From Cellvibrio sp. PSBB023 (GTDB taxonomy: Bacteria; Pseudomonadota; Gammaproteobacteria; Pseudomonadales; Cellvibrionaceae), in assembly GCF_002007605.1 (NCBI RefSeq), contig NZ_CP019799.1:3016001-3080000 (forward strand): a stretch of 64,000 nucleotides of DNA, in the 5' to 3' direction. Shown here in pieces: positions 1 to 7,449 of this stretch (the stretch's first letter is position 1; every line of letters begins with the position of its first letter). The notes below the pieces were generated by a model. It searched no databases, was not told the origin of the DNA, and saw only the letters and a program-made list of their open reading frames with translations. A program made the position numbers and the translations under genes.

Positions 1-94
1 AGCCGCTAGAATTCACCGCGTTTCCCGCCATCAGATTTAGTCGCCGTTGCTGCACTAAACAGGGATTTTTTACATCCATTACAAGGAGATTTTT

Positions 95-2212
95 ATGTTA
101 TCGATTATTCGTTTAACCGCTGCCATGGCAGCACTCAGCCTCGCAGCCTGCGGTGGCGGAGGCGGTAGCGACAAGCCCGCCAGTAGCTCGTCCGCAACCA
201 GCCAAGCGCTATCCAGCAGCTCATCCTCCCCTCAGGCCTCGTCCAGTTCGACTACTTCAAGCGCACTGTCATCATCCAGCAGTTCATCTGCCGCGAATCT
301 GGTCACGGTAAAAATCAACGGCACCATCAATGGTTTTGATGAATCGGGCCAGAGCACCACTTTGGATAAATCACAGGTCAACGTCGAATTGGTGCTGCTC
401 GATGCCAATGAGCAACCGCTAGCCAACGCTGCCCCTATCGCCAGCGACTACAACAACTCCACCGAACTGCGTTTCAGTGCCGACCTGAGCGCCACTGGTG
501 CCACCAGCCTTGCGCTGTATATCAGTGCCCCGGGGCACACCAGTTATGCACGCAAGTTGCCACCGGAAAGCAAAATCAATGTGGATGCAAAACTGCAAGC
601 CGTACCGGTACAAACCGTTGTTCCCGGCACGGCGACCACCGCCTCCGGCGTCAGCCTGGATGGCTTTAACATTCAGGTCAGCGGCAACGATGAACAGCAA
701 AGTAACGGTCTGTTGATCAACATCCCGCAATCGCTATTGCCCGAGGATACCAGCTCACTGGAAGTGGCCGTGCGCACCTTTGACCCCAACGAACCCAACG
801 ATGCCGAGTTTTTCCCCGGCGCCTATGCGGACTCGGATGGCAATGAACTCGCCTCCGTCGGTTTTAACTTTGCCGAGATCAAAACCAGCGCCAACGAACC
901 TGTCGCCGTCGCCATGCGCAAGGCGCGCCAACAAAAGCTGGCCAAACTGGGCGGCGCCCAAAAGACCCTTGCGGAAGAGCCTGTCACTATCAATTACCAA
1001 ATCCCGCCGCAGAGCTGCAGACTGCTCGAAAGCCTCGGTGACAGCGCGCCAGACATGGCAGGTTTCCAGGTGCCGGTTTACACCTACAACAGCAGTGCAG
1101 GCCTGTGGGATTTGATCGGTCAGGGCACCCTGTACAACGCAGCAGGCCAGCAAGTGCCCGCCACCCAAACCCTATTTAATTGCGATAGCGCCACCTTCAC
1201 CCTGGAAATTCTGGTAACCAATGAAATCTTCCAGCGCGAGTGGTGGAACCTGGATTACCCACTGGCCTTTAACCAACCCACTGATTATTGCGCCCGGGTG
1301 CAGCTGAAAAATACCGAGGGACAAGTGCTCAGCGGTATTAACGGTTATGTCATGGACAACGACGACACCTTTAACTTCGCCTCCACCCTGTTCACCAGCG
1401 GCGAGGATGGCACCGCCCATATCCGCATCGCCCAATCGAGCCTGAACCCGGACCTGGACGCCGAGGTCTTTTTCTTCAGCAATAGCGATTTTGGCTATGT
1501 CACCCACCCGATCACCCTGTCGAGCAACTGCATCAACCCGCCGCTACAAGTTATCGAATTGAGCCGCCCGCAGCTTTGTGAGGTCAGTGGCAAGTTCCTC
1601 TACGAAAACGGCCAGCCAGTCACCCGCAACCTGGTTTATGGCCTTAGCAGCCAGACAGCAAACGCGGTCTATGGGTTTGATTTCACCTACAGCAATGCAC
1701 AGGGCAATTACCGCCTGAATTTACCCTGTGGTGGCCACTACGACATCTACAACTTCGCCTCCATCCTCTCCAACACTCAGGCGCAATGGCAGCAGACACG
1801 TATCGACGGCAACCTTGATGCCGATGAGCAGAGTGACGATGGTGCACAGGTGGTGATGAAAACCCAAACCATCAAGCACAGTGCACCACTGATCATGGGC
1901 AGCTATGACCCTGCCAGCAAGCAACTGATCCTGATGGCTTACGGCAACTACGACGCCTTCCCCATGGATGCCACCATCACCATCAAACGTCTGGAGAGCG
2001 GCGCGGTAGTGGATACCATCACCACCCGCATTAATGTCGATGCCCAATCAGACGACGAGGAACGGCCTTTCTACTTCATGGGCACCCAAACCTTCACCCG
2101 GGACTTGCCGGCAGATAGCTACCTTCCCGTGAGCGTCAACCTGGTCGATGGTTTGGGTAAAACCTGGAACGATGTCAACGGCATGATTTACATCATCACC
2201 GAACCGGACTAA
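95..2212 (+). CDS. Exported lipoprotein with Ser-rich linker, function unknown
   Basis: The product is 705 residues. It opens with a lipoprotein signal: a hydrophobic run ending in LAAC, with Cys19 the predicted acylated residue. A Gly run and a Ser-rich linker follow at about residues 20-67, of the type common in secreted proteins of plant-wall-degrading Cellvibrio relatives. The rest is β-rich; around residues 490-570 it resembles a carboxypeptidase-regulatory/Ig-like fold. No catalytic motif was recognised. The ATG has a good ribosome site (AAGGAG, about 6 bases upstream). A strong terminator follows at once, so it is probably a single-gene unit. Envelope location is well supported; the role is unknown. 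Confidence 0.8.
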   Translation: MLSIIRLTAAMAALSLAACGGGGGSDKPASSSSATSQALSSSSSSPQASSSSTTSSALSSSSSSSAANLVTVKINGTINGFDESGQSTTLDKSQVNVELVLLDANEQPLANAAPIASDYNNSTELRFSADLSATGATSLALYISAPGHTSYARKLPPESKINVDAKLQAVPVQTVVPGTATTASGVSLDGFNIQVSGNDEQQSNGLLINIPQSLLPEDTSSLEVAVRTFDPNEPNDAEFFPGAYADSDGNELASVGFNFAEIKTSANEPVAVAMRKARQQKLAKLGGAQKTLAEEPVTINYQIPPQSCRLLESLGDSAPDMAGFQVPVYTYNSSAGLWDLIGQGTLYNAAGQQVPATQTLFNCDSATFTLEILVTNEIFQREWWNLDYPLAFNQPTDYCARVQLKNTEGQVLSGINGYVMDNDDTFNFASTLFTSGEDGTAHIRIAQSSLNPDLDAEVFFFSNSDFGYVTHPITLSSNCINPPLQVIELSRPQLCEVSGKFLYENGQPVTRNLVYGLSSQTANAVYGFDFTYSNAQGNYRLNLPCGGHYDIYNFASILSNTQAQWQQTRIDGNLDADEQSDDGAQVVMKTQTIKHSAPLIMGSYDPASKQLILMAYGNYDAFPMDATITIKRLESGAVVDTITTRINVDAQSDDEERPFYFMGTQTFTRDLPADSYLPVSVNLVDGLGKTWNDVNGMIYIITEPD

Positions 2213-2228
2213 CTCTCTCTTATCACCA

Positions 2229-2252
2229 ACGGCTCCTTCGGGAGCCGTTTTT
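2229..2252 (+). terminator. Rho-independent terminator of the first lipoprotein gene
   Basis: An 8-bp perfect stem (ACGGCTCC / GGAGCCGT) closes a TTCG tetraloop and is followed by a T run. It lies 17 bases after the lipoprotein stop codon. Confidence 0.9.
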
Positions 2253-2299
2253 GTGTGGAGACTGGCTATACTGCAAGCTCCAAGCCGGAGAAAAATGCG

Positions 2300-2704
2300 A
2301 TGCAGTCCTTTGCCAGTGAGCCCAGCGGCACACTCACCCTACAAACCATTACCATGCCCGCCGATACCAATCCTTTTGGCGATATTTTTGGCGGCTGGGT
2401 AATGGCGCAAATGGATATCGCCGGTGCCATCCACGCCAATGAAATCTCCCACGGCCGCGTGGCGACTGTCGCCGTTGGCAGCATGGTGTTTATGCGCCCG
2501 GTGCCCGTTGGCGCCATCATCAGTTGCTACACCAGCACCCTGCGTATCGGCAACACCTCCATCCGCGTCAAGGTGGAGGTCTGGATCAAGGATTTCCTCA
2601 CCCACCAGATACTGCAAGTCACCCAAGGTGAATATGTGTATGTGGCAATCGACCAGCAGGGACACAAACGCCCGGTGCTACAACACACGCAGAAATCCGA
2701 TTAA
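2300..2704 (+). CDS. Acyl-CoA thioesterase, YciA-like hotdog protein
   Basis: The product is 134 residues, the usual length of YciA-type thioesterases (E. coli YciA is 132). The motif MPADTNPFGDIFGGW at residues 19-33 is the hallmark of this hotdog family, where the Asp in GDIFGG is the catalytic position. The role is hydrolysis of acyl-CoA to free acid and CoA in the cytoplasm. The frame is open from 2255, but that start sits against the preceding terminator. The ATG at 2300 has GGAG 9 bases upstream and aligns with the family, so it was chosen. Substrate range cannot be read from sequence. Confidence 0.88.
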   Translation: MQSFASEPSGTLTLQTITMPADTNPFGDIFGGWVMAQMDIAGAIHANEISHGRVATVAVGSMVFMRPVPVGAIISCYTSTLRIGNTSIRVKVEVWIKDFLTHQILQVTQGEYVYVAIDQQGHKRPVLQHTQKSD

Positions 2705-2938
2705 ATATCCCGAAATTTGAATGATAAAGAACTAAAAATCTGATCTATTGTCCTAACAGGAATAGGCTCCATCATCACCAAAGCATCATAACCAGTTGAT
2801 GTATATAGACTTTTATATGTAAACCCGAATTTACACAGCGCTATAGCCAATAGTTAGCGCAGCAGAGCTAGACTAGGCATTACTGTAATTATTCAGGCTT
2901 ACTGTTATCTTGGTAAAAAGCACACCCCAGAGGCAATT

Positions 2939-3487
2939 ATGCTCAAGGATTCTTCTGCCGGTTACGGCCTTATTTCAATCATCATTCACTGGTTCAGCGC
3001 CCTGCTGATCCTGTTTTTGTTTGGCCTGGGTATTTACATGACCGGGCTGGGTTACTACGACGACTGGTATCACAAAGGCCCGGCACTGCACATCAGCTTG
3101 GGGCTCATAGTGCTGCTGTTGATGCTAGTGCGCGTCACCTGGCGCATCCTCAACCCCACACCGACCGCATTGGGCAATCAACGCGTGCAACTCCTCGGTG
3201 CCACGCTGGTCAAATGGGGACTTTATCTGGCCATTTTTGTGGTGCTGGTCAGCGGTTACCTGATCACTACTGCCGAGGGAAAACCGGCGAGCCTCTTCGA
3301 TTGGATTTATTTCCCCTCATTTGCCACCCTCAGTGCCCAGCAGGTCGACCTCGCCGGTGAATTACATGAATATGTGGCCTGGGGCATTATTGGTCTGGTG
3401 GTACTGCATGTTGCCGGCGCACTGGTGCATCACTTTGTTGTGCGCGACCGCACGCTGGTGCGCATGCTCAAGCCGGTGAAAAAATAA
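2939..3487 (+). CDS. Cytochrome b561 family protein
   Basis: The product is 182 residues with four predicted membrane segments. Likely haem-ligand histidines lie at His17 (IIHWFSALL), in the second segment (ALHISLGLIV) and in the last two (ELHEY; VVLHVAGALVHH). Proteins of this family (CybB/YceJ) are di-haem inner-membrane electron carriers, probably oxidising quinol. It lies 76 bases before a YceI-family gene on the same strand. That yceJ-yceI pairing is conserved in many proteobacteria and supports co-transcription. The electron acceptor is unknown. Confidence 0.9.
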   Translation: MLKDSSAGYGLISIIIHWFSALLILFLFGLGIYMTGLGYYDDWYHKGPALHISLGLIVLLLMLVRVTWRILNPTPTALGNQRVQLLGATLVKWGLYLAIFVVLVSGYLITTAEGKPASLFDWIYFPSFATLSAQQVDLAGELHEYVAWGIIGLVVLHVAGALVHHFVVRDRTLVRMLKPVKK

Positions 3488-3563
3488 TGTTATGCAATAC
3501 TCTGTACCTAAACTGTTTATCCATTATTGTTCGACAATCGTTTAACCCTAAAGGAGTTTCACA

Positions 3564-4145
3564 ATGTTAAAAAAATCTCTGCTCGCCCTCGCTGTTTCCA
3601 GCATTGGCATTATGAGTTTGCCGACTCTGGCAAACACCTATGAAATTGATACCAAAGGCGCCCACGCCTCTATCAATTTTGCCGTTAAACACCTGGGCTA
3701 CAGCTGGCTGACCGGTCGCTTCGACACCTTCTCCGGCCAGTTCACCTACGACCCAGCCAAACCGGAAGCCAGCACCGTGAATGTCACCATCGACACCACC
3801 AGTGTGAACTCCAACCACGCCGAGCGCGACAAACACCTGCGCAGCCCCGATTTCCTCAACGTAGAAAAATTCCCCAAAGCGACGTTTGTGAGCACCAAAA
3901 TTGTATTGGACGATGACAATGACGAGTTCAATATTGTGGGCGACCTGACCCTCAATGGCGTGACCAAAAGCATCACCATTGAAGTGGATAAAGTAGGCGA
4001 AGGCAAAGATCCATGGGGCGGCTACCGCGCAGGCTTTGAAGGCGAAACCGAAATCAATATGAAAGATTTCAACATCAAAATGGATTTAGGCCCAGCTTCA
4101 CAAACCGTAAAACTGGAACTGCATGTAGAAGGGATTAAAAAATAA
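3564..4145 (+). CDS. YceI family periplasmic lipid-binding protein
   Basis: The product is 193 residues with a cleavable signal peptide ending near SLPTLA (about residue 24). The mature part is a complete YceI lipocalin-like β-barrel with family signatures such as [10 protein letters not shown] near the start, [17 protein letters not shown] in the middle and LTLNGVTKS later. The family binds isoprenoid lipids such as polyisoprenoid quinones in the periplasm. Its position behind a cytochrome b561 gene fits a quinone-related role, which is inferred. The ribosome site is AAAGGAG about 8 bases before the ATG. Confidence 0.92.
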   Translation: MLKKSLLALAVSSIGIMSLPTLANTYEIDTKGAHASINFAVKHLGYSWLTGRFDTFSGQFTYDPAKPEASTVNVTIDTTSVNSNHAERDKHLRSPDFLNVEKFPKATFVSTKIVLDDDNDEFNIVGDLTLNGVTKSITIEVDKVGEGKDPWGGYRAGFEGETEINMKDFNIKMDLGPASQTVKLELHVEGIKK

Positions 4146-4189
4146 TTTAACGCAAATTATTTTTTCCTTTCGTGCGTCAAACGCACCAT

Positions 4190-4218
4190 AAAAAAGAGGC
4201 CATAGCGGCCTCTTTTTT
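4190..4218. terminator. Bidirectional terminator between convergent genes
   Basis: A stem GAGGCC / GGCCTC is flanked by six A on the left and six T on the right. It can therefore stop transcription from the YceI gene (+) and from the convergent ExoP-like gene (-). Confidence 0.92.
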
Positions 4219-4240
4219 ATGGCATCCGGTTCAGAGAGTA

Positions 4241-4876
4241 TTACTCCTCCACACATCCCTTCTCGCCATCCGGCAACTTTTCCAACCGAATATTGGTGAT
4301 GCTCAGGGTAAGCTTACCATCAGTAGCAATGCTGAAAGGACCGCTGATTTTGCTTAGGTCAAAGTTATCCCCTTTAAAGCAGTTCAAAGGTAGCGGCAGG
4401 CTGAACCATTCACCTTTGGGCATTTTTTTGATCAAGCCATTAATAGGCAAATCGGCGCGGCAAGGGTAGCCACAATCCAAACCGATGGTGACATTTTTGT
4501 CTGGCTTCACATCCACACGCATATCAATAGTAAGTGAGGCTGCGTCTTTGAATTTGGATAAATCAATCGGCCTGCCGGACAATGAGAAATTGCCTTGCAG
4601 TTTTTTACGCGATGCCCAAGTAATTTGAATCGCATCGCCCTTGCCTTTGAAATTTGTGGGTGCGACAATGACTTTCCCACCCGCCGACTGCCCTTCGCGC
4701 CCCTGCAAAGGCGTGTACCAATTAGTGGCGTCACCCACGGCGATACTGCGGCTAATCAGTTCACCTTTCACCAGATAAAAATAATTAGGATTCAGTTCTT
4801 GCGCCTGTGCAGCTGCCGATAACAACCCAGTGCCGGACAGCAGAAGCAAGCATTTTATAATGCGGGAGTAACCCAT
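4241..4876 (-). CDS. Secreted stand-alone ExoP-type galactose-binding-like domain protein
   Basis: The product is 211 residues with a clear signal peptide (cleavage after SAAAQA, about residue 25). The mature part, about residues 30-205, resembles the C-terminal ExoP/galactose-binding-like domain normally fused to GH3 exo-β-glucanases. It carries the W(A)SRKKLQGNFSL-type strand, the PIDLSKFKDAA element, the GLDCGYPC cysteine pair, LPLNCF and the closing KLTLSITNIRLE strand. No GH3 catalytic domain is present here or next to it. It may bind or present β-glucans, or help an enzyme encoded elsewhere; this is inference. Family assignment is by pattern recognition. Confidence 0.72.
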   Translation of the reverse strand: MGYSRIIKCLLLLSGTGLLSAAAQAQELNPNYFYLVKGELISRSIAVGDATNWYTPLQGREGQSAGGKVIVAPTNFKGKGDAIQITWASRKKLQGNFSLSGRPIDLSKFKDAASLTIDMRVDVKPDKNVTIGLDCGYPCRADLPINGLIKKMPKGEWFSLPLPLNCFKGDNFDLSKISGPFSIATDGKLTLSITNIRLEKLPDGEKGCVEE

Positions 4877-5185
4877 GATTGAGGCCTCGTTAGAAAATTA
4901 TTATGGGGGCAAACAGCGGCTCAATAGCCAAGCAACCGCTGCGCACAATATTTATCCGCCGGGGAATTATGTCAATGGTTGCGCATGATTCTTGTGCTTC
5001 AATCTGACAGCCGCTGTTGGCCCAGCATCGCCCAAGTCTGTCATGACATGGCGGGTAGCACTTGTGAAGCCGGTGGATATAAAAACCCGTGCCTCGTGCT
5101 AAGCTTTTGCACCATCGATACACATTGGTCGCGCCAACGGACAGGAAAAACTACGCCTGCTCTTGCCCGATCATGAACAACATAA
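4877..5185. other. Intergenic region between divergent genes
   Basis: No gene is supported in these 309 bases. It must hold the promoters of the divergent ExoP-like (-) and DUF4832-like lipoprotein (+) genes. No clear -35/-10 pair or operator was recognised. Confidence 0.5.
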
Positions 5186-6688
5186 ATGAGGGTGCATTGC
5201 ACAAATGTTATGAAGCTTAATCTGTTGCTTGGCGTCCTGGCGCTCTCACTGAGTTTGGTATCTTGCGGCGGCTCGTCAGCAGGCGATGAAGCTGTATCCA
5301 GCAACGGAAGTAGCAACTCGACTAAGTCGAGCACATCGACGCTCAGTACCTCATCTGTCAGCAGTTCATCCATTGCCAGCAGTGATGCACAATCAAGCGC
5401 ACTTCCCCTCAGCTCATCCTTTGCTTTATCCAGCAGCATTTCATCCGCGATATCAAGCACATCAATGGCGAACAGCAGCGAAGGCAATTCAAACAATCAT
5501 TTTGTTGCTGTGCATTTACGCAGTGAAATAAACCGTGTGCAGCCCATGACCGGGATCGTATTCTGGAGCGATAATCTCAGCGCGTTAACCGCATTGGGCA
5601 ATAGCGTGCAGTTGGAATTTTCCTACCTGCGTTATCGCGATGTAGTTACCACCCTTGGCACTTACAACTGGAATCTGGTTGACCAAAAACTGGCTCAAGC
5701 AGCAGCGCGCGGACGGCAAATGATTTTTCGTTTCCGCGATACCTATCCGGGAGTCACCGCCAGCTCTATCCCCAATAATCTGCCGTCCACTATCAGCAAG
5801 GTAGAAGGCAAAAACACCTTTATTCCCGATTGGTCATCAACAGAACTACAGGCATTTCTTCTCGATTTTTTTACCCGTTTCGCGGAGCGCTACGACCATG
5901 ATCCGCGCCTTGCCTTTATACAGCTCGGCTTTGGCTCCTATGCCGAATATCACCTTTATGATGGTAACCCGACTCTCGGTCAAAACTTCCCCGGCAAACC
6001 GTTTCAAACAACATTCCTCAATCATGTCGCCAGCTTATTCTCACTCACACCATGGTCCATATCGATAGATGCTGCCAGCCCGGACTATTCTCCCTTTTCA
6101 TCCTCAACGACATTAAAGAATCTGGCATTCGGATTGTTTGATGACTCCTTCATGCATGAAAATCACTCGCGAAATGACAGCGAATATAATCGTGCCTCCT
6201 GGATTTTTTTCGGTGCAAACCGCTACCAACAAAGCCCAGCAGGCGGTGAATTCAGCTACTACACCGACTATGACCAAGCCCATGTACTTGATCCTGATGG
6301 AGCACACAATAAATCGTTTGAAGCATTTGCCTGGCAGTATCACATCACTTACATGATCGGGAACGATCAATTCAATTATCAGCCCCAAACACGAATCAAA
6401 ACCGCCGCCATGGCAACAGGCTACGCCTTTCGCGTGAGCAGCCTGGAAAGCAACGGCAAAACGGTGCGCCTCAGTATTCGCAACGAAGGCATAGCCCCTT
6501 TGTACTACGATGCTTACCCCACCATTAACAACCAACGCGCCACGCAAAGCCTGAAAGGTTTATTACCCGATAGCACTCGCGATATAGAAATCACCCTTGA
6601 TGAACACAACCCGCAAGATATTGAATTAACAATTGAAAGCGATCGATTAGTACCAGGGCAAATTATTCAGTTTAATGTGGATTTATAA
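5186..6688 (+). CDS. Ser-linker lipoprotein with DUF4832-like C-terminal region
   Basis: The product is 500 residues. A lipoprotein signal ends in LVSC, followed by a Gly/Ser linker rich in Ser to about residue 100. Residues ~115-340 look like a TIM-barrel glycosidase-like fold (FSYLRYRDV, GRQMIFRFRDTYP, FIQLGFGSYAEYHLYDG). The last ~150 residues (GGEFSYYTDYDQ onward, then a β-sandwich with the NEGIAPLYYDAYP strand) resemble DUF4832, often found in predicted glycoside hydrolases. Glu in GSYAEYH is a candidate acid/base; no biochemical role is proven. An alternative ATG at 5210 gives a more typical signal peptide. A terminator follows at 6724. Confidence 0.68.
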   Translation: MRVHCTNVMKLNLLLGVLALSLSLVSCGGSSAGDEAVSSNGSSNSTKSSTSTLSTSSVSSSSIASSDAQSSALPLSSSFALSSSISSAISSTSMANSSEGNSNNHFVAVHLRSEINRVQPMTGIVFWSDNLSALTALGNSVQLEFSYLRYRDVVTTLGTYNWNLVDQKLAQAAARGRQMIFRFRDTYPGVTASSIPNNLPSTISKVEGKNTFIPDWSSTELQAFLLDFFTRFAERYDHDPRLAFIQLGFGSYAEYHLYDGNPTLGQNFPGKPFQTTFLNHVASLFSLTPWSISIDAASPDYSPFSSSTTLKNLAFGLFDDSFMHENHSRNDSEYNRASWIFFGANRYQQSPAGGEFSYYTDYDQAHVLDPDGAHNKSFEAFAWQYHITYMIGNDQFNYQPQTRIKTAAMATGYAFRVSSLESNGKTVRLSIRNEGIAPLYYDAYPTINNQRATQSLKGLLPDSTRDIEITLDEHNPQDIELTIESDRLVPGQIIQFNVDL

Positions 6689-6723
6689 TCTTCCAACATC
6701 GAAAAGCATTTATTTTGGATAAG

Positions 6724-6750
6724 AAAAAGCCCTGACATGCAGGGCTTTTT
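6724..6750. terminator. Terminator after the DUF4832-like lipoprotein gene
   Basis: An 11-bp perfect inverted repeat (AAAAAGCCCTG / CAGGGCTTTTT) with a 5-base loop lies 36 bases past the stop codon. Its A and T flanks allow function in either direction. Confidence 0.88.
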
Positions 6751-7140
6751 CAACGCGATGAAGCAAGCAAAAAACTATTTGATGTTTTGAATCTGTTTTG
6801 CAAGTAATTTTAAAAAATCATTAAAAATCAAAAGAGTATGAATGCTTCCCTTTGTCAAAAAGGTTTAGTGTCACCGACTATGTCACCATGAGGCCTATGC
6901 CTTACTCCTTCGCTGCAATAAAAATCTTATGTTTTTTCTGCTTCAAAAATATCTTTTATTTGGGAGTTTTTTTCGGATTTATCTTCAATTCTCTTTGGCC
7001 AGATTATTGAGTTTAGTAACATTTTTTTGAATAAAATATGGCACACAGTTTAGTAATCCTTTTAAATCAATGGTTTGCATTTTACTTTGCTGTTGTTGCG
7101 TGATTTGCAATTCTGTCTCTGTCGCCTCTCAAACAAATTA
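6751..7140. other. A+T-rich intergenic stretch
   Basis: No coding frame with family resemblance or a ribosome site was found. Base composition changes sharply to A+T-rich here, marking the left side of the accessory island. The promoter of the 2098-residue protein gene probably lies between here and 7200. Confidence 0.45.
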
Positions 7141-7160
7141 ATGATCAGAATATTCGCGTA

Positions 7161-7339
7161 GGTGCTTATCCATTGTTTTGATAAGCGCCCAAGAGTCAGA
7201 GCAGGAGTGTAGTGGGACTATCGGTAGTGATCTAGTAACTAACGGCTAAACGTGGCGCATAAATTTTAATTTAGATAAATGCGCCTTCCAAGGAGAGATT
7301 TGGTAATCCGTATGCGGTGTGTAACTGTGCGCCAGTTAC
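7161..7339 (+). promoter_or_regulatory. Structured 5' leader with mutually exclusive hairpins
   Basis: Three hairpins can form ahead of the gene starting at 7450. The first is 7161-7170 with 7180-7189 (10 bp, one G-U). The second is 7254-7260 (GGCGCAT) with 7279-7285 (ATGCGCC). The third is 7321-7327 (GTAACTG) with 7333-7339 (CAGTTAC). The block 7328-7340 (TGCGCC then AGTTACT) can instead pair with GGCGCA at 7254-7259 plus AGTAACT at 7234-7240, which would break hairpins two and three. Such alternatives are typical of attenuators or riboswitches. It does not match c-di-GMP, TPP or cobalamin consensus elements as I know them. Confidence 0.4.
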
Positions 7340-7449
7340 TGGACAAAAATAGGTTCCTGAGTATAGTTGCCGCCGTTTTTAGTTAGTCCTCAAAAGTTCA
7401 TTTTAGCTTGTCTGGGATTTTGTACTTCTATCTCTGAAAAGGAAACAAC

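Noticed and set aside
140..310. Ser-codon repeats as a variable-number tandem repeat
   Set aside because: The Ser codons are mixed and no repeat unit recurs, so this is a linker, not a tandem repeat.
7161..7340. Known riboswitch class (c-di-GMP, TPP, cobalamin) in the leader
   Set aside because: The core conserved bases of these classes are missing; only the alternative pairing is supported.
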